Part shown: positions 56,427-64,000 of the stretch, one piece after another
How positions within the stretch are numbered: the stretch's first letter is position 1
Layout of the letters: each line of letters opens with the position of its first letter
Assembly: GCA_946886565.1 (NCBI GenBank)
Contig: CAMPIX010000006.1
Location: 97,271-161,270, forward strand
DNA from: an uncultured Altererythrobacter sp.
GTDB taxonomy: Bacteria; Pseudomonadota; Alphaproteobacteria; Sphingomonadales; Sphingomonadaceae
Direction of reading: 5' to 3'
Length of the DNA stretch: 64,000 nucleotides
Made by a program: the position numbers and the translations under genes
The notes under the pieces: generated by a model
Databases searched by the model: none
Told to the model about the DNA's origin: nothing
What the model saw: the letters and a program-made list of their open reading frames with translations, nothing else

Positions 56427-56762
56427 ATGAGCGACGACAAGCCCGCACGAGAACCCATTGCCGAGGATGCGCGGATCGACGCGCTCGAGGAGCGGCTCAA
56501 GGCCGCACGCGAGCGTGAAGAGGAGCGCAACCGGCCGCAGGTGACCGGCGTCGACGCGAACTATCGCAGCGGCAGCCGGGTGCTTACGGGCTTGCTTGGC
56601 GGGATTCTCGGCGGTCTCGTGTTCGGTTGGTTGTTCGACACCTTCGCCGACACGTCGCCCTGGGGTCTGTTGGCCGGCCTGTTCCTCGGAATAGTGGTGG
56701 CCTTCAGGAACATTTTCAGGATGGCGAACACGCGCTCCGACGACTCCTCTCCCGAGGGGTAG
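56427..56762 (+). CDS. atpI: AtpZ/AtpI family F0F1 ATP synthase assembly protein
   Basis: 111-residue membrane protein with a charged N-terminal coiled segment (RIDALEERLKAAREREEER) and two membrane helices (about 54-71 and 77-95). The second is flanked by SPWGLLAGLFLGIVVAFRNIFRM, typical of AtpI/AtpZ proteins that help assemble the c-ring or supply Mg2+. Its position directly before atpB, 41 bp away, supports the assignment. A GGAG ribosome binding site lies 7 bases before the ATG. Confidence 0.85.
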   Translation: MSDDKPAREPIAEDARIDALEERLKAAREREEERNRPQVTGVDANYRSGSRVLTGLLGGILGGLVFGWLFDTFADTSPWGLLAGLFLGIVVAFRNIFRMANTRSDDSSPEG

Positions 56763-56803
56763 CCGCGAGCGCGGATGTTCATGAGGTAGGGACGTAGACA
56801 GCC

Positions 56804-57592
56804 GTGGCAGCCGAACCGGCCAAGGTCGACCCGATGCACCAGTTCACGATCGAGCCGATGTTCGGCTCGGCGAACTGGGAGATTGCGGGCTTCAACATCG
56901 CCTTCACCAACAGCGCGCTGTGGATGCTGATCACCACCGTGGTGCTTGGCCTGTTCGTGTGGGGCGGGATGAAGCGCGAGCTGGTCCCCGGGCGCTGGCA
57001 GATGGCGGTCGAGACCTTCACCGGCTTCGTCGACAACATGCTCGAGGCGAACATCGGCAAGGCCGGGCGCAAGTACGTGCCCTATATCTTCAGCCTGTTC
57101 ATGTTCATCCTCTTCGCCAACATCCTCGGCCTGCTGCCGCTCGGCGTCGTCGGCGTCCATCCGTTCACCTTCACCAGCCACTTCACCATCACCGGCGTGC
57201 TCGCGATCATGAGCTTCTCGATCGTGCTCGCGGTCGGGTTCTGGAAGCACGGGTTCCACTTTTTCAGCCTGTTCGTGCCGCACGGCACGCCGCTGCCGAT
57301 GATCCCGCTGATCGCGCTGGTCGAATTCTTCTCGTTCATGGTGCGCCCGTTCAGCCTCGCGCTGCGGCTGTTCGTCGCCATGATGGCGGGGCACGTGCTG
57401 CTCGAGATTCTCTCGAGCTTCGTGATCGACAGCGGCAACGCCGGAATCGGCTGGGGCCTTGTTGTCGGACTGCCGAGTCTGTTGCTGATGATCGCGATCA
57501 GCGCGCTCGAATTCCTGGTCGCGGGCATCCAGGCTTACGTCTTCGCCCTGCTTACGTCGCTGTACATCAACGACGCCGAGAACCTTCATTAA
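56804..57592 (+). CDS. atpB: ATP synthase F0 subunit a
   Basis: Proton-channel subunit of F0, 262 residues, five to six membrane helices. The essential arginine is in FSLALRLFVAMMAGHVLLE (helix with the c-ring contact), and EFLVAGIQAYVFALLTSLYI closes the protein. The GTG at 56804 (MAAEPAKVDPMHQFTIEPMF) is taken as the start because sphingomonad homologues begin this way (from memory); the ATG at 56834 is the alternative. Only F0 genes are here; the F1 operon must lie elsewhere, as is usual in alphaproteobacteria. Confidence 0.95.
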   Translation: MAAEPAKVDPMHQFTIEPMFGSANWEIAGFNIAFTNSALWMLITTVVLGLFVWGGMKRELVPGRWQMAVETFTGFVDNMLEANIGKAGRKYVPYIFSLFMFILFANILGLLPLGVVGVHPFTFTSHFTITGVLAIMSFSIVLAVGFWKHGFHFFSLFVPHGTPLPMIPLIALVEFFSFMVRPFSLALRLFVAMMAGHVLLEILSSFVIDSGNAGIGWGLVVGLPSLLLMIAISALEFLVAGIQAYVFALLTSLYINDAENLH

Positions 57593-57631
57593 TCCGAATA
57601 ACAACAAACTGATTTCTCAAAGGAGTTTACC

Positions 57632-57859
57632 ATGGACGTTGAAGCCGCAAAGCTCATTGGTGCAGGTCTCGCCGCGATCGGTGCGGGCATGGCCGCGATC
57701 GGCGTGGGTAACGTGTTCGGCTCGTTCCTCGAGAGCGCGCTGCGCAACCCCGGCGCCGCCGACGGTCAGCAGGGCCGCCTGTTCATCGGCTTCGCCGCCG
57801 CCGAGCTTCTCGGCCTGCTGGCGTTCCTCGTGGCGGTCATCCTGATCTTCGTCGCCTAA
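57632..57859 (+). CDS. atpE: ATP synthase F0 subunit c
   Basis: Proteolipid ring subunit, 75 residues in two helices joined by the polar loop [12 protein letters not shown]. The proton-binding carboxylate is E58 in FAAAELLGL, and the first helix carries the [17 protein letters not shown] glycine pattern for close packing. AAAGGAG and an AT-rich leader (57592-57631) precede the ATG, which fits the high translation rate needed for the multicopy subunit. A strong hairpin follows the gene, probably limiting readthrough to the b subunits. Confidence 0.97.
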   Translation: MDVEAAKLIGAGLAAIGAGMAAIGVGNVFGSFLESALRNPGAADGQQGRLFIGFAAAELLGLLAFLVAVILIFVA

Positions 57860-57870
57860 AGACCGACTTT

Positions 57871-57901
57871 GCCCCGGCCGGAGCGGGTCTCCGGCCGGGG
57901 C
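57871..57901 (+). terminator. Intercistronic hairpin between atpE and atpF'
   Basis: GCCCCGGCCGGA, 7-base loop, TCCGGCCGGGGC: a 12-bp perfect stem with no T run. It is better read as an attenuating or mRNA-stabilising hairpin within the operon than as a full terminator. Confidence 0.6.
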
Positions 57902-57933
57902 CTGCGTTCCCTGCCTGCCATTCGAGAGCTGCA

Positions 57934-58428
57934 ATGCCCCAGATAGCACAGCTTGCCGAAGTCTATTCGAGCCAGATCTTCTGGCTGCTGGTGTTCTTCG
58001 GCCTCACGTTCTTCGTCATCGGCCGTGGCATGGTGCCGCGGGTGATGCAGACGGTGGAGCAGCGCGACACGCAGATATCCAGCGATCTCGCCGCTGCGCA
58101 GACCGCGCGCGAACAGGCCGATCAGCAGGAAGAGGCATGGCGGGTGCGCGAGAACGCCAACCGCGCTGCGGCGCAGGCGCTCGTCGCCGAAGCCAAGGCG
58201 GCTGCCGCCGCGGCATCGGAGAAGAAGATGGCCGCGGCGCAGAAGCGGCTCGACGCCAAGCTCGACGAGGCCGAGACGCGCATCGGCGCGGCGCGCACCG
58301 CCGCGCTGGGCGAGATCGAATCGGTCGCGGCCGAGGCGGCGCAGGACATCGTCCAGCGCCTCGCCGGGGTGAAGGTGACCGGCCCCGCCGCATCGAAGGC
58401 GGTCAAGGAGGCTCTGGCCCGTGGCTGA
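57934..58428 (+). CDS. atpG: ATP synthase F0 subunit b'
   Basis: Peripheral-stalk subunit b' (also written AtpF' or AtpX), 164 residues. One membrane helix near the N-terminus (SSQIFWLLVFFGLTFFVIGRG) is followed by a long Ala/Glu/Arg coiled coil. Alphaproteobacteria carry two b-type subunits, and the diverged copy without the extended N-terminus comes first, as here. It overlaps atpF by eight bases, so translation is coupled. Gene symbols for b' vary between annotations. Confidence 0.9.
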   Translation: MPQIAQLAEVYSSQIFWLLVFFGLTFFVIGRGMVPRVMQTVEQRDTQISSDLAAAQTAREQADQQEEAWRVRENANRAAAQALVAEAKAAAAAASEKKMAAAQKRLDAKLDEAETRIGAARTAALGEIESVAAEAAQDIVQRLAGVKVTGPAASKAVKEALARG

Positions 58429-58984
58429 TATTTTCGCTTTCCTCGCCGCCGCCCCGACCGCCGCGGCCGAGGTCGCGCATGGCACCGAAGCGCATGTCGC
58501 GCCGACGCTGTTCGGGCTCGAACCGTTCCAGATCGTCTCGATCGCGATCGCGATCCTGCTGTTGATCGCGTTCTTCGGCGGCAAGGTTCACAAGACCGTC
58601 GCCGGCGGGCTCGACGGCAGGATCGCCGCGATCCGCACCCAGCTCGACGAAGCCAAGGCGCTGCGCGCCGAGGCGGAGGCGCTGCGCAACGAATACGACG
58701 CCAAGATCGCCGGCGCGGAGAAGGACGCCGAGGCGATGCTCGCCAACGCGCGGCGCGAAGCCGAAGCGATCGTCGCCAAGGCCGAGGCCGACAGCACCGC
58801 GATGGTCGAGCGCCGCAAGCGCATGGCCGAAGATAAGATCGCCGCGGCCGAGCGCGAGGCGGTCGAGGACGTGCGCGCCCGCGCCGCCGCTGCGGCTGCG
58901 ATGGCCTCGCGCAAGCTGATCGCCGACAAGCACGACGCGGAAGCCGACCGCAAGCTCGCGGACGAGCTGATCTCGGGCCTCTGA
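58421..58984 (+). CDS. atpF: ATP synthase F0 subunit b
   Basis: Peripheral-stalk subunit b, 187 residues. A membrane helix (about residues 27-50, LEPFQIVSIAIAILLLIAFF) is followed by a coiled coil with RKRMAEDKIAAAEREAVEDVRARAA-like heptads that links F0 to subunit delta. It starts eight bases inside the b' gene. It is the last gene of the F0 operon; a short inverted element (GGAACGT/ACGTT-like, 58987-58999) lies after it but no clear terminator was found. Confidence 0.93.
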   Translation: MADIFAFLAAAPTAAAEVAHGTEAHVAPTLFGLEPFQIVSIAIAILLLIAFFGGKVHKTVAGGLDGRIAAIRTQLDEAKALRAEAEALRNEYDAKIAGAEKDAEAMLANARREAEAIVAKAEADSTAMVERRKRMAEDKIAAAEREAVEDVRARAAAAAAMASRKLIADKHDAEADRKLADELISGL

Positions 58985-59049
58985 TCCGGAACGTATTTCG
59001 GAACGATCGCAGAGCCGTGTGCTTCCTCCTGTAACCACAGGAGAATCGC

Positions 59050-59661
59050 ATGGCTCTTTCCGCAATCGCCCTCAACTGCACGCTCAAGTCCTCGGGTGAC
59101 GAGCCCAGTTCGACCGACGCGATGATCGGCGTGCTCGAGAAGGCGTTCGCCAAGCACGATGTCTCGATCTCCGAGACATTGCGCATCGCCGACTACAACG
59201 TGCTGCCCGGCGTCACCTCGGACGAAGGCGAAGGCGACGACTGGCCCGGGTTGCGCGAGAAGATCCTCGCGCATGATATCCTGATCTTCGGCGGTCCGAT
59301 CTGGATGGGCCAGATCGGTTCGATCGCCAAGCGCGTGCTCGAGCGGATGGACGCTTTCCTGTCCGAGACAGACGACAAGGGGCGGATGCCGAGCTATTCG
59401 AAGGTCGCGGTCGCGGCGATCGTCGGCAACGAGGACGGGGCGCACTGGTCGAGCTCGCAACTGTTCCAGAGCCTCAACGACACCGGGTGGACGATCCCGG
59501 CGGTCGCCGCGTGCTACTGGGTCGGCGAAGCGATGGGCTCGACCGACTTCAAGGACCTCGACAAGACTCCGAAGAAGGTCACCGAGACTGCCGGGATGGT
59601 CGCGGCGAACGCGGCGCATCTCGCCAAGCTGCTCAAGGACAAGCCGTATCCGGGTTCGTGA
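59050..59661 (+). CDS. Flavodoxin-like NAD(P)H-dependent oxidoreductase
   Basis: 203-residue flavoprotein of the NADPH-dependent FMN reductase/flavodoxin-fold family. The N-terminal ALNCTLKSSGDEPSSTDAM matches the FMN phosphate-binding loop region. HDILIFGGPIWMGQIGSIAKRVLERMD holds the FMN isoalloxazine-binding PIWMG. Substrates are unknown; quinone or general flavin reduction is typical. A CACAGGAG ribosome binding site is 6 bases before the ATG. The stop is 3 bp from the convergent gloB stop. Confidence 0.85.
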   Translation: MALSAIALNCTLKSSGDEPSSTDAMIGVLEKAFAKHDVSISETLRIADYNVLPGVTSDEGEGDDWPGLREKILAHDILIFGGPIWMGQIGSIAKRVLERMDAFLSETDDKGRMPSYSKVAVAAIVGNEDGAHWSSSQLFQSLNDTGWTIPAVAACYWVGEAMGSTDFKDLDKTPKKVTETAGMVAANAAHLAKLLKDKPYPGS

Positions 59662-59664
59662 GGG

Positions 59665-60420
59665 TCAGAAATTGTCCTTCGCCGCCCGCAGCGCTGCGAA
59701 GGTCTCGTGCGGCGTGGCGCCGCCCCAGCGGTTGCGCAGGCCTTCCTTGTCGGCGCGCAGGAAGGGGTTGGTCTCGAGCTCGCGCGAAAGCTGGGTCGGG
59801 ACCGTAGGTTCGTTCCGCGCGCGGCGCTGGTCGATCTCGCCGGCGTAGAGCTGTAGCTCGACATTGTCGGGATCGGCGTGGAGCGCGAACTTCGCGTTGG
59901 CCTGGGTGTACTCGTGCGCGCAGTAGAGCTTAGTCTCAGGCGGCAGCGCCTTGATCCGCTCGAGGCTGGCCCAGAACTGCTCGGCCGTGCCTTCGAACAT
60001 GCGCCCGCAGCCGAGTGCGAACACGCTGTCGCCGACGAAGGCCATGCCCGCGTCCTCGATGTAGTAGGCGATGTGCCCGTCGGTATGCCCGCCGACGTCG
60101 ATCACCCGCGCCTCGCATCTGCCGAGTGATACCGTGTCGCCGTTGCCGATCACGCGGTCGATCGGCGAGAGCTTCTCGACCTCCGTGGGCGCGATCACCG
60201 TGGCCCCGGTCGCCTCGACGATCGCCTTGTTCCCGCCGGCATGGTCGGGATGCCAGTGGGTGTTCCAGATATGCGTGATCCGCCAACCCCTCGCCTCGGC
60301 CTGCGCCAGATATTCGGCGCCGTCGGGGGTGTCGATGCACGCGGTCTCGCCGCTCGCGGGGTCGTGCAGCAGGAAACCGTAGTTGTCGCTGAGGCAGGGG
60401 AACTGGTGGACTTCGAGCAT
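59665..60420 (-). CDS. gloB: Hydroxyacylglutathione hydrolase (glyoxalase II)
   Basis: Hydrolyses S-lactoylglutathione in methylglyoxal detoxification. It has 251 residues. The metallo-beta-lactamase signature THWHPDHAGG binds two metals, with further ligands in VGGHTDGHIAYY and VGDSVFALGCGRMF. The C-terminal glutathione-binding region includes CAHEYTQANAKFAL and ETNPFLR. The start at 60420 (MLEVHQFPCLSDNYGFLL) is the family start. It lies downstream of rpsA on the same strand, but a repeat and a terminator separate them. Confidence 0.94.
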   Translation of the reverse strand: MLEVHQFPCLSDNYGFLLHDPASGETACIDTPDGAEYLAQAEARGWRITHIWNTHWHPDHAGGNKAIVEATGATVIAPTEVEKLSPIDRVIGNGDTVSLGRCEARVIDVGGHTDGHIAYYIEDAGMAFVGDSVFALGCGRMFEGTAEQFWASLERIKALPPETKLYCAHEYTQANAKFALHADPDNVELQLYAGEIDQRRARNEPTVPTQLSRELETNPFLRADKEGLRNRWGGATPHETFAALRAAKDNF

Positions 60421-60490
60421 GGCGTCTTTGTCTGCCCTATCGCTGCGCTGCTTGAGGGCGGTTACCTTACGCACCAAGGCGGATGTAGGA

Positions 60491-60522
60491 AAGGCCCGCC
60501 TGCCGGGTGGCAGACGGGCCTT
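60491..60522 (-). terminator. Probable terminator downstream of rpsA
   Basis: Arms AAGGCCCGCCTGCC and GGCAGACGGGCCTT pair with one mismatch around GGGT. On the minus strand the stem is followed by TTTCC; the T run is short, so confidence is moderate. Confidence 0.6.
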
Positions 60523-60530
60523 GTTCTGGG

Positions 60531-60642
60531 TCCTTCGAGACGGCTCAGACTACGTCTTAGCCTCCTCAGGATGAGCGGTTGAAATGTTTCCGTTCATCCT
60601 GAGGAGCGGGTGAACCGCAGGCTGAACCCGCGTCTCGAAGGG
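60531..60642. repeat. Dispersed palindromic repeat, family B, copy 2
   Basis: Ends TCCTTCGAGACGG and CGTCTCGAAGG are inverted, as in copy 1 at 37082-37201. Inside, CCTCCTCAGGATGAGCGG and GTTCATCCTGAGGAGCGG form the main hairpin arms. It lies between gloB and rpsA, ending three bases before the rpsA stop. Confidence 0.78.
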
Positions 60643-60644
60643 CG

Positions 60645-62345
60645 TCAGTCCTTCTTCTTCAGCGCTTCGCCGAGGATGTCGCCGAGCGAGGCGCCCGAGT
60701 CGGACGAGCCGAACTGTGCGACGGCTTCCTTCTCTTCGGCGATCTGGCGCGCCTTGATCGAGAAGTTCGGCTTCTTCGAGCGGTCGAACCCTGCGACCAG
60801 CGCGTCGACCTTCTGGCCGGCCTGGAAGCGGTCGGGCCGCTGCTCGTCGCGGTCGCGGCCGAGGTCCGAGCGCTTGATGAAGCCGGTCGCGCCGTCCTCG
60901 CCTACCTGCACCTCGAGGCCGCCGTCGCGGACTTCGAGCACGGTGACGGTGACGGTCTCGCCGCGGCGCAGGCTGCCCGAAGCGCCCGCTTCGGTCGGCG
61001 CACCCTTCTCGAGCTGCTTCATGCCGAGGCTGATGCGCTCCTTGTCGGTATCGACATCGAGCACGACGGCCTCGACCTGCTCACCCTTGCGGTGCAGCGC
61101 CAGCGCGTCCTCACCCGAGATGCCCCAAGCGATATCCGACATGTGGACCATGCCGTCGACGTCGCCGTCGAGGCCCACGAACAGGCCGAACTCGGTCGCG
61201 TTCTTGACTTCGCCGGTGACTTTCGAGCCGACCGGGTGCTTCTCGGCGAACTCTTCCCATGGGTTGCGCTGGGCCTGCTTGAGGCCGAGCGAGATGCGGC
61301 GCTTCTCGCTGTCGACCTCGAGCACCATCACTTCGACTTCCTGCGAGGTCGAGACGATCTTGCCCGGATGAACGTTCTTCTTGGTCCAGCTCATCTCGGA
61401 GACGTGGACCAGGCCCTCGATGCCCGGCTCGAGCTCGACGAAGGCGCCGTATTCGGTGATGTTGGTCACGGTGCCGGTCATCTTCGCGCCGACCGGGTAC
61501 TTCGCGCCCACACCGTCCCACGGATCCGATTCCAGCTGCTTCATGCCGAGGCTGATGCGCTGGGTTTCCTCGTTGATGCGGATGATCTGCACGGTCACGG
61601 TCTGGCCGATCTCGATGATCTCGCTCGGGTGGTTGACCCGCTTGTAGCTCATGTCGGTGACGTGGAGCAGGCCGTCGATCCCGCCGAGGTCGACGAAGGC
61701 GCCGTAATCGGTGATGTTCTTGACGACGCCGTCGATCACCTGACCTTCGGTCAGCTTGTCGATCAGTTCGCTGCGCTGTTCGGCGCGGGTTTCTTCCAGC
61801 ACCGCGCGGCGGCTGACCACGATGTTGCCGCGGCGGCGGTCCATCTTGAGGATCTGGAACGGCTGCGGCATGTCCATCAGCGGGGTGACGTCGCGCACCG
61901 GGCGGATGTCGACCTGGCTGCCGGGGAGGAAGGCCACGGCGCCGTCGAGGTCGACGGTGAAGCCGCCCTTGACGCGGCCGAAGATGCGGCCCTCGACGCG
62001 CTTGCCTTCGCCGAACTCGCTCTCGAGCTTGTCCCACGCGGCTTCGCGGCGGGCGCGGTCGCGGCTGAGCATCGCTTCGCCGTCGGCGTTCTCGACGCGG
62101 TCGACGAAGACTTCGACTTCGCTGCCGACTTCGAGCCCGTGCTCGTCGTCGACGCGCATGAATTCCTTGAGATTGACGCGGCCTTCGCTCTTCAGGCCGA
62201 CGTCGATCACGGCCATGCCGTTTTCGATCGCGGTGACGGTGCCCTTGACGACGCGGCCTTCGAAGCCTTCGTCGCCGGCGCCGCCGAGCTGTTCGTTGAG
62301 CAGCGCCTCGAAATCGGCGCGGGTGGGATTGGCACTGGTTGCCAT
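60645..62345 (-). CDS. rpsA: 30S ribosomal protein S1
   Basis: mRNA-binding ribosomal protein needed for initiation on structured messages. It has 566 residues with six S1 (OB-fold) repeats. The first two are diverged (ribosome-binding), and the last four contain the regular VKNITDYGAFVDLGGIDGLLH, VTNITEYGAFVELEPGIEGLV and VKNATEFGLFVGLDGDVDG pattern. The C-terminus ends SLGDILGEALKKKD. The start at 62345 (MATSANPTRADFEALL) is typical. It lies downstream of cmk as in most proteobacteria, after an unusually long 502-bp spacer. Confidence 0.97.
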   Translation of the reverse strand: MATSANPTRADFEALLNEQLGGAGDEGFEGRVVKGTVTAIENGMAVIDVGLKSEGRVNLKEFMRVDDEHGLEVGSEVEVFVDRVENADGEAMLSRDRARREAAWDKLESEFGEGKRVEGRIFGRVKGGFTVDLDGAVAFLPGSQVDIRPVRDVTPLMDMPQPFQILKMDRRRGNIVVSRRAVLEETRAEQRSELIDKLTEGQVIDGVVKNITDYGAFVDLGGIDGLLHVTDMSYKRVNHPSEIIEIGQTVTVQIIRINEETQRISLGMKQLESDPWDGVGAKYPVGAKMTGTVTNITEYGAFVELEPGIEGLVHVSEMSWTKKNVHPGKIVSTSQEVEVMVLEVDSEKRRISLGLKQAQRNPWEEFAEKHPVGSKVTGEVKNATEFGLFVGLDGDVDGMVHMSDIAWGISGEDALALHRKGEQVEAVVLDVDTDKERISLGMKQLEKGAPTEAGASGSLRRGETVTVTVLEVRDGGLEVQVGEDGATGFIKRSDLGRDRDEQRPDRFQAGQKVDALVAGFDRSKKPNFSIKARQIAEEKEAVAQFGSSDSGASLGDILGEALKKKD

Positions 62346-62847
62346 GGTTTCAATATTCCTGTTTGCTACCGGCCACCGGTTCTACCGGGGTCTTTCTCCG
62401 CTTCTGCGCACCATTGCGCAGGCCAGCGGGGCAAGAGGGCCGTGTTCTCCGCGAGGCCGAATGCCGCCGGGGAGGTCCTGTCCATCCTAGCGATTTCGAG
62501 AACGGCGCGCGCCTATGCGAATACCGGCGGAAAAGCAAGCGAAAGCCGTCGCTCGGGGGTGACGCTCCTTCCGGTTCGAAACAGTGTGACTTTCTGTTGT
62601 TCGCCCTCGGTGGGAGGGGTGGTTCGCGAGAGCGGAGTGTGGACTTCGCTCTCGCGAAAGCCACGGGGAGGTGTGGCTTTGTGTTGGAGCGGTTGGATCG
62701 TCGTTTCGCATGGTGTTCGGGACATGGCATGCGGCTGGGTGTGTAGGAAAATGGTTTTTCGTGGGACGGCGGGCGAGGCGGCGCTCGTTTGGGTTCACGC
62801 AGGTCTCTGCGTGAACCAAAAATGCCGCGTTCCCTCGCTACGCCCGA
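62346..62847. other. Long structured spacer between cmk and rpsA
   Basis: These 502 bp contain no convincing gene. A plausible rpsA promoter on the minus strand is TTGCTT followed about 16 bp later by ATAGGC (near 62512-62540). Further upstream are two adjoining perfect hairpins: TTCGCGAGAGCG/CGCTCTCGCGAA (62623-62658) and AAAGCCAC/GTGGCTTT (62657-62680), whose minus-strand loop is ACCTCCCC. A GGTTCACGCAG/CTGCGTGAACC hairpin (62792-62817) follows the cmk stop. Part of the region matches the spacer at 3761-3789. Confidence 0.6.
62792..62817. terminator. Hairpin after cmk, possible terminator
   Basis: Perfect 11-bp stem GGTTCACGCAG / CTGCGTGAACC with a four-base loop, 31 bp after the cmk stop. 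Neither strand has a strong T run (AAAAA follows on the plus strand), so termination is uncertain. Confidence 0.4.
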
Positions 62848-63474
62848 CTACCCCCCGTGCAGCGCCTCCTCGACCGCTTCGATCGCGGCGGCGATCGCTT
62901 CCTCGCGATCGAGGTGCGAGGTGTCGAGAACATAGGCGTCCGAAGCGACGGCGAGGGGGGCGTCCTTGCGGCCGGTGTCGCGGGCGTCGCGACGGCGGAG
63001 CTGCTCGACGATCGCCTCGAGCGAGACGTCGACGCCGCGGCCCTGCATTTCCTTCCACCGGCGTTCGGCGCGGGCTTCCACACTGGCGGTGACGAACAGC
63101 TTCACCTCGGCCTCGGGCGCGATCACGGTGCCGATGTCGCGCCCGTCGAGCACCGCGCCGCCGGGCTGCGTGGCGAAGGCGCGCTGGCGGTCGTAGAGTG
63201 CCTGCCGCACCGTCGGATGGACCGAGACCCGGCTCGCAAAGCCGCCCGTCTCTTCGCTGCGAAGGTGCGGATCGGCGAGCAGGCTCTCGGGAAAGCTGGT
63301 CGCTGCGAGCGCGTCTGCCGGGTTCTCCGGATCGCCGCCGTCGAGGAACACCTGCCGCCCGACTGCGCGATAGAGCAGGCCGGTGTCGAGATGCGGCAGC
63401 ACGTAATGATCGGCGAGCGCGCGCGCGATCGTGCCCTTGCCGCTGGCGGTCGGCCCGTCGACGGCGATGATCAT
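62848..63474 (-). CDS. cmk: (d)CMP kinase
   Basis: Phosphorylates CMP and dCMP. It has 208 residues. The P-loop is GPTASGKGT (residues 7-15), the conserved [11 protein letters not shown] binds the nucleotide, and [20 protein letters not shown] and the LID segment [13 protein letters not shown] follow. The start at 63474 overlaps the stop of the hydrolase gene by four bases (ATGA). rpsA follows on the same strand after a long spacer. Confidence 0.95.
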   Translation of the reverse strand: MIIAVDGPTASGKGTIARALADHYVLPHLDTGLLYRAVGRQVFLDGGDPENPADALAATSFPESLLADPHLRSEETGGFASRVSVHPTVRQALYDRQRAFATQPGGAVLDGRDIGTVIAPEAEVKLFVTASVEARAERRWKEMQGRGVDVSLEAIVEQLRRRDARDTGRKDAPLAVASDAYVLDTSHLDREEAIAAAIEAVEEALHGG

Positions 63475-64000
63475 GGCCTGTCACGCTCCGGATCGTTTCT
63501 GGCGAACCAGGCACGCAGGATTGCCTCGGTCTCGTGCGGACGGTCGGTGAAGAAGCCGTGCGCCGCGCCGGGGACGACGCCGAATTCGGCGCCCGGCGTC
63601 AGCTCGACGAACTGCTGCACGGTGTCGATCCGCGCGGAGTCGTACTGGCCGATCAGGAACAGCGTTGTGTCGCCGTCGATCCGCGCGAGCAGCGGGACCG
63701 CGTCGTAGGTCTTGAGCGAGCCCCTGGAGCGAAACTCGCTCGGCCCCCACATCGCGTTGTAGATCACCGGGTTGAAACCCTCTCCCACGCCGCCGCTCTC
63801 CTGGTAGGCCCTCGCTTGCGCAGTCGGTTCCTCGCGGCGGTTGAACTCGGCGTAGAATTCGTCGGTCGCCGCGGCGCAGGCCGCGGGTGGCGGCGGAGTC
63901 TCGGTTTCGCAGGCGGTGAGCGTTGCCTGCGTTGCGGCCGGCAGCTCCTCGATCAGCAGGTTCGCGTCGGCGATCCAGCGCGGGGTCGAGATGAATGTTC
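63471..64000 (-). CDS. Alpha/beta hydrolase, proline iminopeptidase-like (C-terminal part only)
   Basis: About 176 C-terminal residues are inside the window; the 5' part lies beyond the right edge. The visible frame reads [20 protein letters not shown], then an [11 protein letters not shown] helix, [11 protein letters not shown], a catalytic-Asp region ([11 protein letters not shown]) and a catalytic-His region ([13 protein letters not shown]). This order is that of proline iminopeptidase-like alpha/beta hydrolases. A PPPPAAC stretch with two cysteines ([12 protein letters not shown]) sits in the cap region. Its stop overlaps the cmk start (ATGA). Substrate unknown. Confidence 0.78.
   Translation of the reverse strand, partial: TFISTPRWIADANLLIEELPAATQATLTACETETPPPPAACAAATDEFYAEFNRREEPTAQARAYQESGGVGEGFNPVIYNAMWGPSEFRSRGSLKTYDAVPLLARIDGDTTLFLIGQYDSARIDTVQQFVELTPGAEFGVVPGAAHGFFTDRPHETEAILRAWFARNDPERDRP

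Noticed and set aside
62350..62819. Several short overlapping frames in the cmk-rpsA spacer
   Set aside because: They have no ribosome binding sites and odd composition, and they run through perfect palindromes. The region reads better as non-coding.

Overview
The window is chromosomal DNA from a GC-rich alphaproteobacterium, most likely order Sphingomonadales and probably Erythrobacteraceae-like. Supporting signs are: the CckA and CpdR components of the CtrA cell-cycle circuit; a GTTC-N7-GTTC (alphaproteobacterial) LexA box in front of recA; separate b and b' subunits in an F0 operon; a SapC-family protein; an IVVTG motif like that of sphingomonad TonB receptors; and promoters of the form TTGC-N16/17-TAAAG. 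About 60 protein genes, one tRNA and one strong small-RNA candidate fill the window. No insertion sequence, prophage, integrase or CRISPR array was seen, so this is core genome with small insertions.

Layout. 1-13.3 kb: greB (cut by the edge), a lytic transglycosylase, dapA, an aspartoacylase-family gene, smpB, a DUF2062 membrane protein, cckA, two tandem DUF4139 secreted proteins, and SOS-controlled recA. 13.3-23.1 kb: a methyltransferase, alaS, a 56-residue protein, a Kef-type antiporter, an FAD monooxygenase, a GNAT-nitrilase fusion and icd. 23.2-31.8 kb: tRNA-Val(GAC), cpdR, an N-formylglutamate amidohydrolase-like gene, a predicted sRNA with an anti-Shine-Dalgarno segment, sapC, a GlcD/D2HGDH-type oxidase, a hypothetical protein, rhlE, a seven-bladed propeller gene overlapping a CxxCH protein gene, and DUF2200. 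31.8-41.4 kb: a UvrD/PcrA helicase, two paralogous secreted proteins with a QASYDGWP repeat, rsmD, rluB/rsuA, a Rieske oxygenase, an AmpG-like permease and folC. 41.6-48.7 kb: accD, trpA, a tiny membrane protein, trpB, an outer-membrane barrel gene on the opposite strand, trpF, pyrF, lapA and purB. 48.8-56.3 kb: a DUF3857/transglutaminase/TPR protein, radC and the ydbH-ynbE-ydbL envelope operon. 56.4-64 kb: F0 ATP synthase genes atpI-B-E-F'-F, a flavodoxin-like reductase, gloB, rpsA, cmk and the 3' part of a proline-iminopeptidase-like hydrolase.

Three dispersed palindromic repeat families occur here, two with two full copies and one with a full and a partial copy, all between genes. Two gene-poor spacers (3.4-3.9 kb and 62.3-62.8 kb) also share a short block. 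The least explained parts are the sRNA at 24.93-25.03 kb, the two QASYDGWP proteins, the DUF4139 protein with a TonB-box-like motif, the propeller/CxxCH pair, and the structured cmk-rpsA spacer. No complete new multi-gene system could be demonstrated from sequence alone.
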